Source of the DNA: CAZASK01 sp964487845
GTDB taxonomy: Bacteria; Chlamydiota; Chlamydiia; Chlamydiales; FEN-1388
Assembly (NCBI GenBank): GCA_964487845.1
Contig: CAZASK010000024.1
Coordinates: 1-23,879 of the forward strand
DNA: 23,879 nucleotides
Direction: 5' to 3'
Shown: positions 16,559 through 23,879 of the stretch, piece after piece
How the letters are laid out: every line of letters starts with the position of its first letter
How positions within the stretch are numbered: position 1 is the first letter of the stretch
The notes under the pieces: model-generated
Seen by the model: only the letters and a program-made list of their open reading frames with translations
Databases searched by the model: none
Told to the model about the DNA's origin: nothing
Program-made: the position numbers and the translations under genes

Positions 16559-17422
16559 TCAAGTGTTGTTCATTTTCTTGACCAAGACAGTTGGGGAAAT
16601 TGCTATAGGAAATTCTATATTAAATCTTTGATCTAAACGCTCCTGTAGTGCAGAAGTTTTATTGAATTTTTCAATAAATGCGTTTCGTTGTGTAGTTTCG
16701 TTGGGGACGGGTAATGTATGAGAATCAAACAGCCAAAATTCATCATTACTTTGAACAATGACCGCTACAGTCATTCCGGAAGCTGTTACAGTGATAGCAA
16801 AGGGAAATTCTTGATTTGTATATGTCTTAGCGTGATCCAACAGGAGAGCAAACCAGTTTTGTGTATTAGTAGTTATCGGATTTTGATAGAGGAATAGATC
16901 CATTTTTGTAAGCGAGTCGCCTGCATATGTTAAAGATCCTTCATATGTGCTAGAACCAATAACTTCTATAACATCAAAACCATCTTCATGCGATAGTCGC
17001 TGTTTCTCAGAGCGCCAATTCTGAGCGCCTGCGTTCACATAACTATCGATATCGCTACTTTGTATATCTTGAAATCTCTTTTTTTCGAGCAATCCTTCAG
17101 CTGCCTTGACGGAAGTAAATGAACACGCGGAATTACCGTTTACCATATATTGTGAAATCGTACCTCGTACTAAAGATGCGCGATTGTGGCTACGCGCTTC
17201 ATTTACCCATAGCTGCACCTGCGTGAAAGCAGTCTGACGCTCGGTTTCAGTAAGTTGAGTGAGGACTGGTGTGAACCGCTTATCGAAGATCTCTTGAGCT
17301 GTATCATTTTGATAGCGGGATGCATGGTTTTTGATTTGCGTCTCCGCACGCTTATTCACCCATTCAGGAACAGGCCTTTTTTGTGTAGGCTTTGAGTCAT
17401 TGATAGTTAACAAAATCTTCAT
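16559..17422 (-). CDS. Cysteine protease with herpesvirus-deubiquitinase-like triad (frameshifted gene, catalytic part)
   Basis: The intact frame gives 287 aa. NGNSACSFTSVKAAEGLL contains the candidate nucleophile C100, with Q91 upstream as a possible oxyanion residue. The later block TVTASGMTVAVIV, then FWLFDSHTLP, supplies D233 and H235. An Asp two residues before the His is the unusual arrangement I recall for the herpesvirus tegument deubiquitinases (peptidase family C76, M48 USP C23/D156/H158). The Cys-to-Asp distance of 133 residues is the same as in those numbers. The ATG at 17422 has no ribosome site. The same frame stays open for 52 codons further upstream, and a missing base joins it to an N-terminal piece starting at 17691; the repaired protein would be about 377 aa. 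Ubiquitin specificity is inferred. Confidence 0.65.
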   Translation of the reverse strand: MKILLTINDSKPTQKRPVPEWVNKRAETQIKNHASRYQNDTAQEIFDKRFTPVLTQLTETERQTAFTQVQLWVNEARSHNRASLVRGTISQYMVNGNSACSFTSVKAAEGLLEKKRFQDIQSSDIDSYVNAGAQNWRSEKQRLSHEDGFDVIEVIGSSTYEGSLTYAGDSLTKMDLFLYQNPITTNTQNWFALLLDHAKTYTNQEFPFAITVTASGMTVAVIVQSNDEFWLFDSHTLPVPNETTQRNAFIEKFNKTSALQERLDQRFNIEFPIAISPTVLVKKMNNT

Positions 17423-17691
17423 AATCGTGTTATCCGAAGAGGCGCCAAACCATAGAAATCCTTTAGTTAGCTTTTCAGCGGGACGCTGTGTGTTGAGATA
17501 ATCGATCAGGGAGCCACGGTTCAGCGTATAGGACTGACCTCGAGAATCTCGAATTGTAATGGCCCGCCCAACAGTCGTTCAAAAAATGTAGCTTCTTTGA
17601 TGTGACCATTTCTTCCGTGAAGTCCACTTTGCTGAGAACATGCTTTAAAAGACCAGCTATTCTCCGATCGTTCTATCCGAAAGCGCACCAT
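17423..17691 (-). pseudogene. N-terminal part of the frameshifted cysteine protease
   Basis: An ATG at 17691 with a perfect AGGAGG five bases upstream opens a frame of 56 aa that ends at a TGA at 17523-17521. It starts MVRFRIERSENSWSFKAC and continues to FFERLLGG. Adding one G within the GGGCGGG run (about 17563-17569) joins it to the frame of the downstream gene, giving LLGGAITIRDSRGQSYTL and then an unbroken path into the annotated start at 17422. The strong ribosome site here and its absence at 17422 show that 17691 is the original start. It is a genuine mutation, a sequencing error, or a slippage site. Confidence 0.65.
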
Positions 17692-17723
17692 ATGTGCCTC
17701 CTATTTTCCAAAAGCCATTCACT

Positions 17724-17753
17724 CATATACTGTAATCGGGATTACAGTATATG
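17724..17753. repeat. 30-base inverted repeat upstream of the protease gene
   Basis: Arms CATATACTGTAATC (17724-17737) and GATTACAGTATATG (17740-17753) pair perfectly across a two-base GG centre. It lies between the murJ stop and the AGGAGG of the protease gene. No U-tract follows on the minus strand and the loop is very tight, so a repressor operator is at least as likely as a murJ terminator. A TTGACT sits just past the murJ stop (about 17780) as a possible -35. Confidence 0.6.
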
Positions 17754-17797
17754 TGAGATATTCGTGCAAGTGTTAAAAAAGTCAATAGAGACAGTTT

Positions 17798-19507
17798 TTA
17801 GGAATGCTCTTTACTTCGTTTGAAAAGAGAGATGAGATCTTTGGCAGAAGTAAGCCATGCAAAAAGAGATAGAAAGCTTATAAAAATCAATGTTGGGTAG
17901 GCAAATGCTTCGATTTGTAATGGAGCTATTGTAGGGAGCATGTCTGCATAATCAGTTCCAAAGCTAAAGAAAGAAGCTGGGATCATAAAATAAGATTGGA
18001 AATAGTAAGCCACAAACCCAGCTGTAATGCTTACCCCAATTACTTTACAGGTTTCTCGTATCCCATCTTCTGAAAAAGTGTGTCCTGTATGTGTTTGTAA
18101 GTAGCGATAGAGGAAAAGAACATTGAGCCATGAGCTAATGCTCGTTGCCAATGCAACGCTCATTGCATTCCAGTGAAGTCCAAATACCAAAATGGTGTTG
18201 ATAATGAGGTTTGCAACTAAAGAGATAATGGCTCCAATGGTAGGTGTGCGAAAATCTTTGTGTGCATAGAATGCAGGCGCTAATACAATAATTAATCCCA
18301 TTGGCAACAATCCCAAGGCATATCCATGAAGGCAGCTCGTTGAAGTGTAGATAGAGTGCGCTTGGAAGTCTCCGCGACCATAGATCATGTTCATAATAGG
18401 TGTTCCCAGAGCATAGAGAGCAACAGTACATGGAATTAAAAGGGCAGCAACGCGTCTTAAGGCAAAATTCAAGAAGCGAAGATACTCTTCTTTTTTGCCA
18501 GCTTGGATAGCTCTCGACATCGGAGGAAGCAGTGCTCCAGAGATGGCAATTCCAAAGAGCGCAAGAGGAAGCTGCATGAGCCTGAGGCCATACCAGAGCT
18601 GTGCAGGACCTTCTGGATCGGCATGGCGGGCAAATAGGGCGTCAACAGCGTTGTTGATTTGAGATGCTCCGACGCCAAGAAGTCCTAATGCGAGCGGTCT
18701 TCCTAGTCGTTTGATGTCTTTACTAAAGAGATGAAGCGATGCAAAAATATTGAACCCAAGGTGTGCTTTTATGTGCTTGATGACAGGCAAGAAAGAGACA
18801 AACCACTGCATGGCACACGCAAGGACTATAGAGACCGCAAGGTATGGCATCGCATCAGATGGGCGCTGTCCGGAAAGAAAGTAAGCTCCAATGGCAATGA
18901 TAATGTTGAAAAAGGCAGGGGCAATGCCAGCTGTAAAATAATGCTTTTGACATTGAAGCAAAGCGCTATTAATGCCAAAAAGACAGATGGGGATCAAACT
19001 AGGCATCAAAATGATCATTAAGGTAACAATTTCTTCATTGCCAGGATTCCAGCCGACAAGAGAATAGGAGAGGCCAAGGCCGATCATAGTCAAAGCTACA
19101 AAGCCTGTTAAGAAGAGGGTAAGCAAAACGCTCAGGTCTCGGAAAAAACGAAACGCACGATCGGGAGCTTCTGTCCGCAGCTCTTCGAATACTGGAATAA
19201 AAGCAGATTGTAGAGCCCCCTCTCCAAACAGACGTCTGCAGACATGCGAAAGGCGAAAAGCAACAAAGAGGGCGGCAATGGCTTCGTTGGTTCCAAAGGC
19301 ATAGGCAAGGACCATATCGCGTAGGAGGCCAGTAACGCGGCTCAGTGCAGTTCCAGAGAGAAATCGTAGCGCGCTTCTTTTGATAGAGGTGATGGAGTCT
19401 TTGATGATGTGAAGATGGGAGGTATCGGTAATTGTTTTTTCATGAGTAGATGAACTTGCATCGGTTGCAGGCAGCTCTGGCGAATGGGGCGGAAACTGCT
19501 TTGTCAC
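17798..19507 (-). CDS. murJ: Lipid II flippase MurJ (MviN)
   Basis: Integral membrane MOP-superfamily flippase that moves lipid II across the inner membrane for peptidoglycan synthesis. 569 aa with about 14 hydrophobic segments. Family blocks: LSRVTGLLRDMVLAYAFG (55-72; R57 and R63 correspond to the essential Arg18 and Arg24 of E. coli as I recall), RLFGEGALQSAFIPVF and the later ALFGIAISGALLPPMSRAI. About 40 polar residues precede the first helix, longer than in E. coli. The start is GTG at 19507, with TTGAGG five bases upstream. As I recall, mviN and nfo are adjacent in C. trachomatis; here a phosphatase-like gene separates them. Confidence 0.95.
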   Translation of the reverse strand: MTKQFPPHSPELPATDASSSTHEKTITDTSHLHIIKDSITSIKRSALRFLSGTALSRVTGLLRDMVLAYAFGTNEAIAALFVAFRLSHVCRRLFGEGALQSAFIPVFEELRTEAPDRAFRFFRDLSVLLTLFLTGFVALTMIGLGLSYSLVGWNPGNEEIVTLMIILMPSLIPICLFGINSALLQCQKHYFTAGIAPAFFNIIIAIGAYFLSGQRPSDAMPYLAVSIVLACAMQWFVSFLPVIKHIKAHLGFNIFASLHLFSKDIKRLGRPLALGLLGVGASQINNAVDALFARHADPEGPAQLWYGLRLMQLPLALFGIAISGALLPPMSRAIQAGKKEEYLRFLNFALRRVAALLIPCTVALYALGTPIMNMIYGRGDFQAHSIYTSTSCLHGYALGLLPMGLIIVLAPAFYAHKDFRTPTIGAIISLVANLIINTILVFGLHWNAMSVALATSISSWLNVLFLYRYLQTHTGHTFSEDGIRETCKVIGVSITAGFVAYYFQSYFMIPASFFSFGTDYADMLPTIAPLQIEAFAYPTLIFISFLSLFAWLTSAKDLISLFKRSKEHS

Positions 19508-19634
19508 AAGAACCTCAAGTAAAAAATAATTCTGGGACCCTATGATATTCTTTTAATTGATTCTTGCGAAAGGAAAATATTCGAGAAATAGAGAAACGTG
19601 TTATGTTATATACAATGAGAAGGGAGAAATTACT
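19508..19634. promoter_or_regulatory. Divergent intergenic region, murJ / phosphatase
   Basis: 127 bases between two divergent genes must hold both promoters. TATATACAAT at about 19607-19616 on the plus strand is a -10-like word about 20 bases before the phosphatase ATG, but I see no matching -35. No perfect inverted repeat was found. Confidence 0.3.
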
Positions 19635-21479
19635 ATGATTTCAGATAATATACCGCCTGCCCACCCTCATAGCAATATGGCCCCATCAATTTTAAAAAAT
19701 CAGCAAGAAAAAGACGTGACTATTCACACTATTAAGAATATTTCAGTAGATTTTGGGCAATATGACTCTGTTTCACTTCCTCAAAAAAGAATAAAAGCCA
19801 ATCAATCAGACCTTACAAATGGATTGCACCGCGCAAAAGAGACAGAGGAAAAAGAGGTCTTCAATGCTCTTTTGAACGCAGTGCATGAGGTGGGATTTAA
19901 AGAGACACCTCGAGTGCCTGATCAAAAAGAACAACATGCCTTTCTTGTCAAACAGGTAAACGTTATTGAACGGCGCCACGCTCTTCGTACAAAAGAGAGT
20001 GCACTTGTGCAAAATGAGCGAAAGAAATTAGACAAACTTGCTGGTTCTCACTCTTTTCAACGAGACTATAAGCAGCTTGTTCAGCTTCTCACTGAAATCA
20101 AGCAGCTAGTGAGCAAGTTACCGAAAGATGTAGGAGCATGCAATTATACAATACTTTTACTGATGCGCAAAGCTCTATCAAATTCTGCCTATCAGCTGAT
20201 GAAATGCGATGAGAGTGAGCCTCTTGTAAAAATGATTCATGGGCTTTGCTTGGCTTCATATGCAAAGCCGAAGCTCATGTCTGCTTTTCATGAGATAGGG
20301 GCTCGACTTGACAAGGTTTTGTCTGAGGAAAAGCGCAAGGAATCTGTCGATATCCACGATAAAATGCATGAGTCAAGGCAAGCGGGTCACAGGCATGGTC
20401 TTATACGAGACTGTTTCTCACTTGAGTATATAACGGGTTATTTTAAGCAAGTGATTGGCGCTCTTTCGAGCGTAAAAATTATAGGCAGCGTGTGTAGTTT
20501 TTTGGGATTCAAGTATGACCCTCACGGGACGTTTCGTAATAATAGCGGTGCCTTGTACGACGAGGTGTTAGAGATTGACGGCAAGAAAACAACAGTAAAA
20601 ACTGTCTATTCTCCATCTCCTACAATCAATGATACTGTATCTCCAGAAGCACGTGGGATGCTACAAGCTATGGAAAATAGAGCGCTCATGAAAGAAGAGG
20701 ATTTGAAAAATGATCCCTATCCGTATGTCATCTGGAACTACACCAACTTACAAGATATTTGTTCACGTAATGAGGGAGCTCGCTCGGTAAACATCATGCG
20801 GCTTAATGAAGAATTCCCTTTTTCATTTCGAGGCATGTGTATGACCGTTGACTCGCCTTTTTACGTAGCTGGAATCCACGGTGACGATGATAATGCGATT
20901 GAAAGGATGACACAAGATGCAACTCCACTCAACCGAGAATATGCCAACAGTCAAATTCAAGAGCTTCAGCATGATGACAACTTCACTCTTGCAAAACGAG
21001 ACAGTAAGAAGGGTGGACACTATTATTTCCCTGTGAAAAACGAAAATGAAAAAACCCAGTGGAAAGAGGTGTGTAAAAATGTTGTAGAGCGTGCATTTAA
21101 ATTAACGAGTAAATCAACGCGTCCAGAATCCATGTCAGAAGAAAAATGGAATTGGTATCAGAAGGCTGCATTTCGAGAACTTGTGCTGCTTGGCTTGATC
21201 AAAGTGCGTCAAGAGATGGCAGGGGTTGAAGCGAGCAAAAATGGAGGTGGAGTGCTTGCAACAAATGCCTGTAAGGAAAATATCGATCGTGGCGGGAAAA
21301 CAAATGCGTGTCTTTTGTGGGCTTTAGGTGGCAGTAATGAGGATGTCTTTTCTGCTTTTCATGGCAGAGCCTTATTGAGTCGGTTTCGCCTCGCTTTAGC
21401 GGACCGCATTACTCCCTTGTATGCTTTGACTACAGTAATCAAACAAGAAGAGGCTAAAAAATTTTTAACTCGATTTTAA
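19635..21479 (+). CDS. Large protein with C-terminal CX5R phosphatase motif, candidate effector
   Basis: 614 aa from the ATG at 19635, chosen because GGGAGAA lies upstream; in-frame TTG codons further up lack a site. The C-terminal part holds NACKENIDRGGKTNACLLW: C546-x5-R552 is the P-loop of cysteine-dependent phosphatases. The C-K-x-x-x-D-R form resembles phosphoinositide phosphatases such as SopB/IpgD and Legionella SidF/SidP (C-K-x-G-x-D-R) more than classical protein tyrosine phosphatases. The N-terminal 300 residues are charged and helical with no recognised domain. No signal peptide or clear membrane helix is seen. Placed between murJ and nfo, it looks like an insertion into a conserved neighbourhood. 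Substrate (phosphoinositide, inositol phosphate or phosphoprotein) is unknown. Confidence 0.72.
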   Translation: MISDNIPPAHPHSNMAPSILKNQQEKDVTIHTIKNISVDFGQYDSVSLPQKRIKANQSDLTNGLHRAKETEEKEVFNALLNAVHEVGFKETPRVPDQKEQHAFLVKQVNVIERRHALRTKESALVQNERKKLDKLAGSHSFQRDYKQLVQLLTEIKQLVSKLPKDVGACNYTILLLMRKALSNSAYQLMKCDESEPLVKMIHGLCLASYAKPKLMSAFHEIGARLDKVLSEEKRKESVDIHDKMHESRQAGHRHGLIRDCFSLEYITGYFKQVIGALSSVKIIGSVCSFLGFKYDPHGTFRNNSGALYDEVLEIDGKKTTVKTVYSPSPTINDTVSPEARGMLQAMENRALMKEEDLKNDPYPYVIWNYTNLQDICSRNEGARSVNIMRLNEEFPFSFRGMCMTVDSPFYVAGIHGDDDNAIERMTQDATPLNREYANSQIQELQHDDNFTLAKRDSKKGGHYYFPVKNENEKTQWKEVCKNVVERAFKLTSKSTRPESMSEEKWNWYQKAAFRELVLLGLIKVRQEMAGVEASKNGGGVLATNACKENIDRGGKTNACLLWALGGSNEDVFSAFHGRALLSRFRLALADRITPLYALTTVIKQEEAKKFLTRF

Positions 21480-21518
21480 CTCAATTCGTGCTTGTTTGAC
21501 TATTGAGAACCTGTTACG

Positions 21519-21534
21519 CTTCCATATATGGAAG
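21519..21534. repeat. 16-base perfect palindrome over the nfo start codon
   Basis: CTTCCATATATGGAAG is a perfect palindrome and contains the nfo ATG at 21528. It could be a regulator site or an initiation-blocking structure; no Shine-Dalgarno sequence is present upstream. Confidence 0.5.
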
Positions 21535-22376
21535 ATATACTCATCGGTGCTCACACTTCAGCAGCTGGCGGCGTTCATAATGCTCTTTACGAGGGGCAGG
21601 CGATAGGCGCTACCACCATTCAATTGTTTACTGCGAATCAGCGGCAGTGGAAATCACGTTCTCTTTCCCAAGATGAAATTCATCTCTGGCAAAAAGCATT
21701 AGATGTAACAGGCCTCAAGAAGATCATGAGCCATGACAGCTATCTTATTAATTTAGGCTCACCAGATCCAGAAGTTCTTGCAAGAAGTCGCCATGCGTTT
21801 AGAGAAGAGATTATCAGATCGATGCAGCTGAATATTGCCTATGTCAACTTTCATCCAGGAGCGGCTCTGCAGGATTCCAAAGAAGCATGCCTCAATCGTA
21901 TTATAGAAAGTGTTTTAGAAATGAGGGATCTCTTTTCTCATCATTCCTCTTTGAAATTATTGATTGAGGCGACAGCAGGGCAGGGTTCTACCGTGGGTTC
22001 TCGATTTGAAGAGCTTGATTATTTAATAGAGCAGCTCTCTGAAAAAGTGCCTATTGGCGTCTGCATTGACACCTGTCATATTTTTGCAGCAGGTTATGAT
22101 TTGAGAACAAAAGAAGCTGTGGATGCAACAATACAAGAATTTGACAAAGTTGTCGGCTTAGAGCATCTGTGTGCCCTGCATGTCAACGATTCGCAAAAAG
22201 ATTTGGGATCTCGTGTGGATAGGCATGCTGAACTTGGAAAGGGGATGATTGGGCTTGAGGGCATGAAAGCTCTTATGCAGCATCCTAAGCTTCGTTCGTT
22301 GCCTAAGTATCTCGAGACACCAGGAGGTCCCGATCTTTGGAAAAAAGAAATCACTCTCCTGAGAAGCTTTCTTTAA
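21528..22376 (+). CDS. nfo: Endonuclease IV (AP endonuclease)
   Basis: Zn-dependent AP endonuclease of base excision repair, cleaving 5' of abasic sites. 282 aa, the family length. All nine metal ligands expected from E. coli Nfo are visible: H69, H109, E147, D181, H184, H218, D231, H233 and E263. They lie in blocks such as IEATAGQG, CIDTCHIFAAGYDLR and HVNDSQKDLGSRVDRH. The start is unusual: the ATG sits inside a 16-base palindrome and lacks a ribosome site. It follows the phosphatase-like gene by 48 bases. Confidence 0.97.
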   Translation: MEDILIGAHTSAAGGVHNALYEGQAIGATTIQLFTANQRQWKSRSLSQDEIHLWQKALDVTGLKKIMSHDSYLINLGSPDPEVLARSRHAFREEIIRSMQLNIAYVNFHPGAALQDSKEACLNRIIESVLEMRDLFSHHSSLKLLIEATAGQGSTVGSRFEELDYLIEQLSEKVPIGVCIDTCHIFAAGYDLRTKEAVDATIQEFDKVVGLEHLCALHVNDSQKDLGSRVDRHAELGKGMIGLEGMKALMQHPKLRSLPKYLETPGGPDLWKKEITLLRSFL

Positions 22377-22424
22377 ACGGGTTATTTCGATATAGTGCTA
22401 TTTTGATATTGTGGATTCAAGATT

Positions 22425-23822
22425 ATGCGAATAAAGATTAAAGAGTTGTTGTCGCTCGATCATCAGGCAATTGTAGGGAAAACAGAGACTGTCAAAGGAT
22501 GGGTAAAAACCCTCAGACATCAAAAGAATCTTGTATTTGTAGAGCTCAACGATGGCTCTATCTTCTCAAATTTGCAGATCGTCATTGAACCGCAAGTCGC
22601 GGGTTATGATACGCTGATTACACGGATCGCAACGGGAGCCTCGCTTTCTGTTACTGGGACACTCGCTGAAAGTCCAGGTCAGAACCAAAAACTTGAAATG
22701 CATGCAACAGAAGTGACAGTGCTTGGTGCAGCAGATCCTGAAAATTATCCACTGCAAAAAAAGCGTCATTCTTTTGAGTTTTTAAGGACTATTGCTCACT
22801 TGAGACCTCGCACAAATACATTTGGTTCTGTAGCTCGAGTTCGCAATGCCCTTGCTTTTGCAACGCACAAGTTTTTTCAGGAAAAAGGTTTTTTATATCT
22901 TCACACACCCATTATCACTGCCGCTGACTGTGAAGGAGCTGGAGCGATGTTTCAGGTCACAACACTTGATGCAAATAACCCTCCTCGAATCGAGAAATGT
23001 CAAGTAGATTATTCAAAAGACTTTTTCTCAAAGCCCTCTTTTCTGACAGTTTCGGGACAGTTGAATGCTGAAGCCTATGCATGTGGGCTGTCTGATGTCT
23101 ACACTTTTGGCCCAACATTTCGTGCGGAAAATTCCAATACATCGCGCCATTTGGCTGAATTTTGGATGATAGAGCCAGAGATGGCTTTTGCAGACATTGG
23201 CGATAACATGGATTGTGCGGAAAGCTATATCAAGTACCTTGTCCAGTATGTTTTAGACATGCTGCCTGAAGATATGGCCTTCTTCAACCAGTATATTGAG
23301 CCTGGTATCATCGAGCGTTTGAAAAAAGTGGTGGAGCAGCCATTTGAGCGTTCTACGTATACCTATGCTGTGCGCGTGCTGCAAAAATCTGGCAAAAGTT
23401 TCCAGTTTCCAGTCGAATGGGGAGTGGATTTACAGTCTGAGCATGAGCGTTATTTGACAGAAGAGTTTTTTCAAAAGCCTGTGATTTTGACAGACTACCC
23501 ACGCAAGATAAAGGCATTTTATATGCGCGATAATCAAGATGGGAAGACGGTGGCTGCTATGGACGTCTTGGTGCCAAAAATTGGAGAGATCATCGGCGGC
23601 AGTCAAAGAGAAGAGCGCCTGCCTGTTCTCGAGCGTAAGTTAGAAGAATTTGGACTCAAAAAAGAGGCTTATTGGTGGTATTTGGAGCTGAGAAAATATG
23701 GTTCCGTGCCTCACGCAGGCTTTGGAGCAGGTTTCGAGCGGCTCGTTCAGTTTGTCACAGGGCTTGATAACATCCGCGATGTGATTCCATTCCCGCGTTA
23801 TCCAGGAAGCTGCGATTTCTAG
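22425..23822 (+). CDS. asnS: Asparaginyl-tRNA synthetase
   Basis: Class IIb synthetase charging tRNA-Asn, 465 aa, the usual bacterial length. The N-terminal OB-fold anticodon-binding domain starts KTETVKGWVKTLRHQKN. Motif 2 is FRAENSNTSRHLAEFWMIEP (about 232-251) and motif 3 is GFGAGFERLVQFVTGLDNIR (about 431-450), ending FPRYPGSCDF. The PRYPG ending distinguishes AsnRS from AspRS. C. trachomatis lacks asnS and makes Asn-tRNA by transamidation, so its presence argues for a non-Chlamydiaceae host. No Shine-Dalgarno sequence is evident before the ATG, 48 bases after nfo. Confidence 0.96.
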   Translation: MRIKIKELLSLDHQAIVGKTETVKGWVKTLRHQKNLVFVELNDGSIFSNLQIVIEPQVAGYDTLITRIATGASLSVTGTLAESPGQNQKLEMHATEVTVLGAADPENYPLQKKRHSFEFLRTIAHLRPRTNTFGSVARVRNALAFATHKFFQEKGFLYLHTPIITAADCEGAGAMFQVTTLDANNPPRIEKCQVDYSKDFFSKPSFLTVSGQLNAEAYACGLSDVYTFGPTFRAENSNTSRHLAEFWMIEPEMAFADIGDNMDCAESYIKYLVQYVLDMLPEDMAFFNQYIEPGIIERLKKVVEQPFERSTYTYAVRVLQKSGKSFQFPVEWGVDLQSEHERYLTEEFFQKPVILTDYPRKIKAFYMRDNQDGKTVAAMDVLVPKIGEIIGGSQREERLPVLERKLEEFGLKKEAYWWYLELRKYGSVPHAGFGAGFERLVQFVTGLDNIRDVIPFPRYPGSCDF

Positions 23823-23879
23823 TCTTTTTTAACGCGAGTCTCCTATTAACCAAATAAATATTTGAGAAATTTTTAGATA

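Noticed and set aside
21492..21520. TTGTTT-17-TACGCT as the nfo promoter
   Set aside because: Only three of six matches in each box; spacing alone is not enough.
1..23879. CRISPR arrays, insertion sequences, rRNA genes
   Set aside because: No regularly spaced direct repeats, no transposase-like protein and no rRNA sequence were seen in the window.

Overview
The window looks like chromosome from a member of the Chlamydiales outside the family Chlamydiaceae (an amoeba-, arthropod- or fish-associated 'environmental' chlamydia). The minus-strand order uppS-cdsA-cmk-plsC matches, as I recall it, the Chlamydia trachomatis order CT450-CT453. murJ (mviN) and nfo lie close together as in CT624-CT625. 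A dedicated asparaginyl-tRNA synthetase, which C. trachomatis lacks, and several eukaryote-like enzymes point away from Chlamydiaceae. This assignment is inference from gene order and protein content; no 16S rRNA is present.

Layout. 84-3042 (minus): envelope and nucleotide operon uppS-cdsA-cmk-plsC. 3112-4923 (minus): lepA. 5065-5541 (plus): small unrecognised protein. 5561-5644 (minus): tRNA-Leu(CAG). 5751-7544 (plus): ABC exporter. 7504-10104 (minus): a gene interrupted by an in-frame TGA, then an MscS channel, then a DUF2878/DCC-like membrane protein. 10251-12386 (plus): PgpH/YqfF-type 7TM-HD phosphodiesterase. 12406-17691: a block of host-interaction-like genes: a Ser/Thr kinase (plus), an 883-aa papain-like cysteine protease (minus), and a cysteine protease with a herpesvirus-deubiquitinase-like active site whose N-terminus is split off by a frameshift (minus). 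17798-19507 (minus): murJ. 19635-21479 (plus): a large protein with a C-terminal CX5R phosphatase motif. 21528-22376 (plus): nfo. 22425-23822 (plus): asnS.

How the genes work together. UppS makes the undecaprenyl carrier precursor and MurJ flips lipid II. CdsA and PlsC serve phospholipid synthesis. PgpH would degrade c-di-AMP. LepA, tRNA-Leu and AsnRS serve translation, and Nfo repairs abasic sites. Set among these are four proteins without housekeeping roles but with chemistries typical of secreted effectors: a kinase, two cysteine proteases and a CX5R phosphatase. The most interesting content is the pair of cysteine proteases and the phosphatase, two apparently broken reading frames (17.56 kb and 9.95 kb), several long perfect palindromes, and a recurring arrangement in which a promoter-like -10 box abuts a start codon that lacks a Shine-Dalgarno sequence (lepA, plsC, pgpH).
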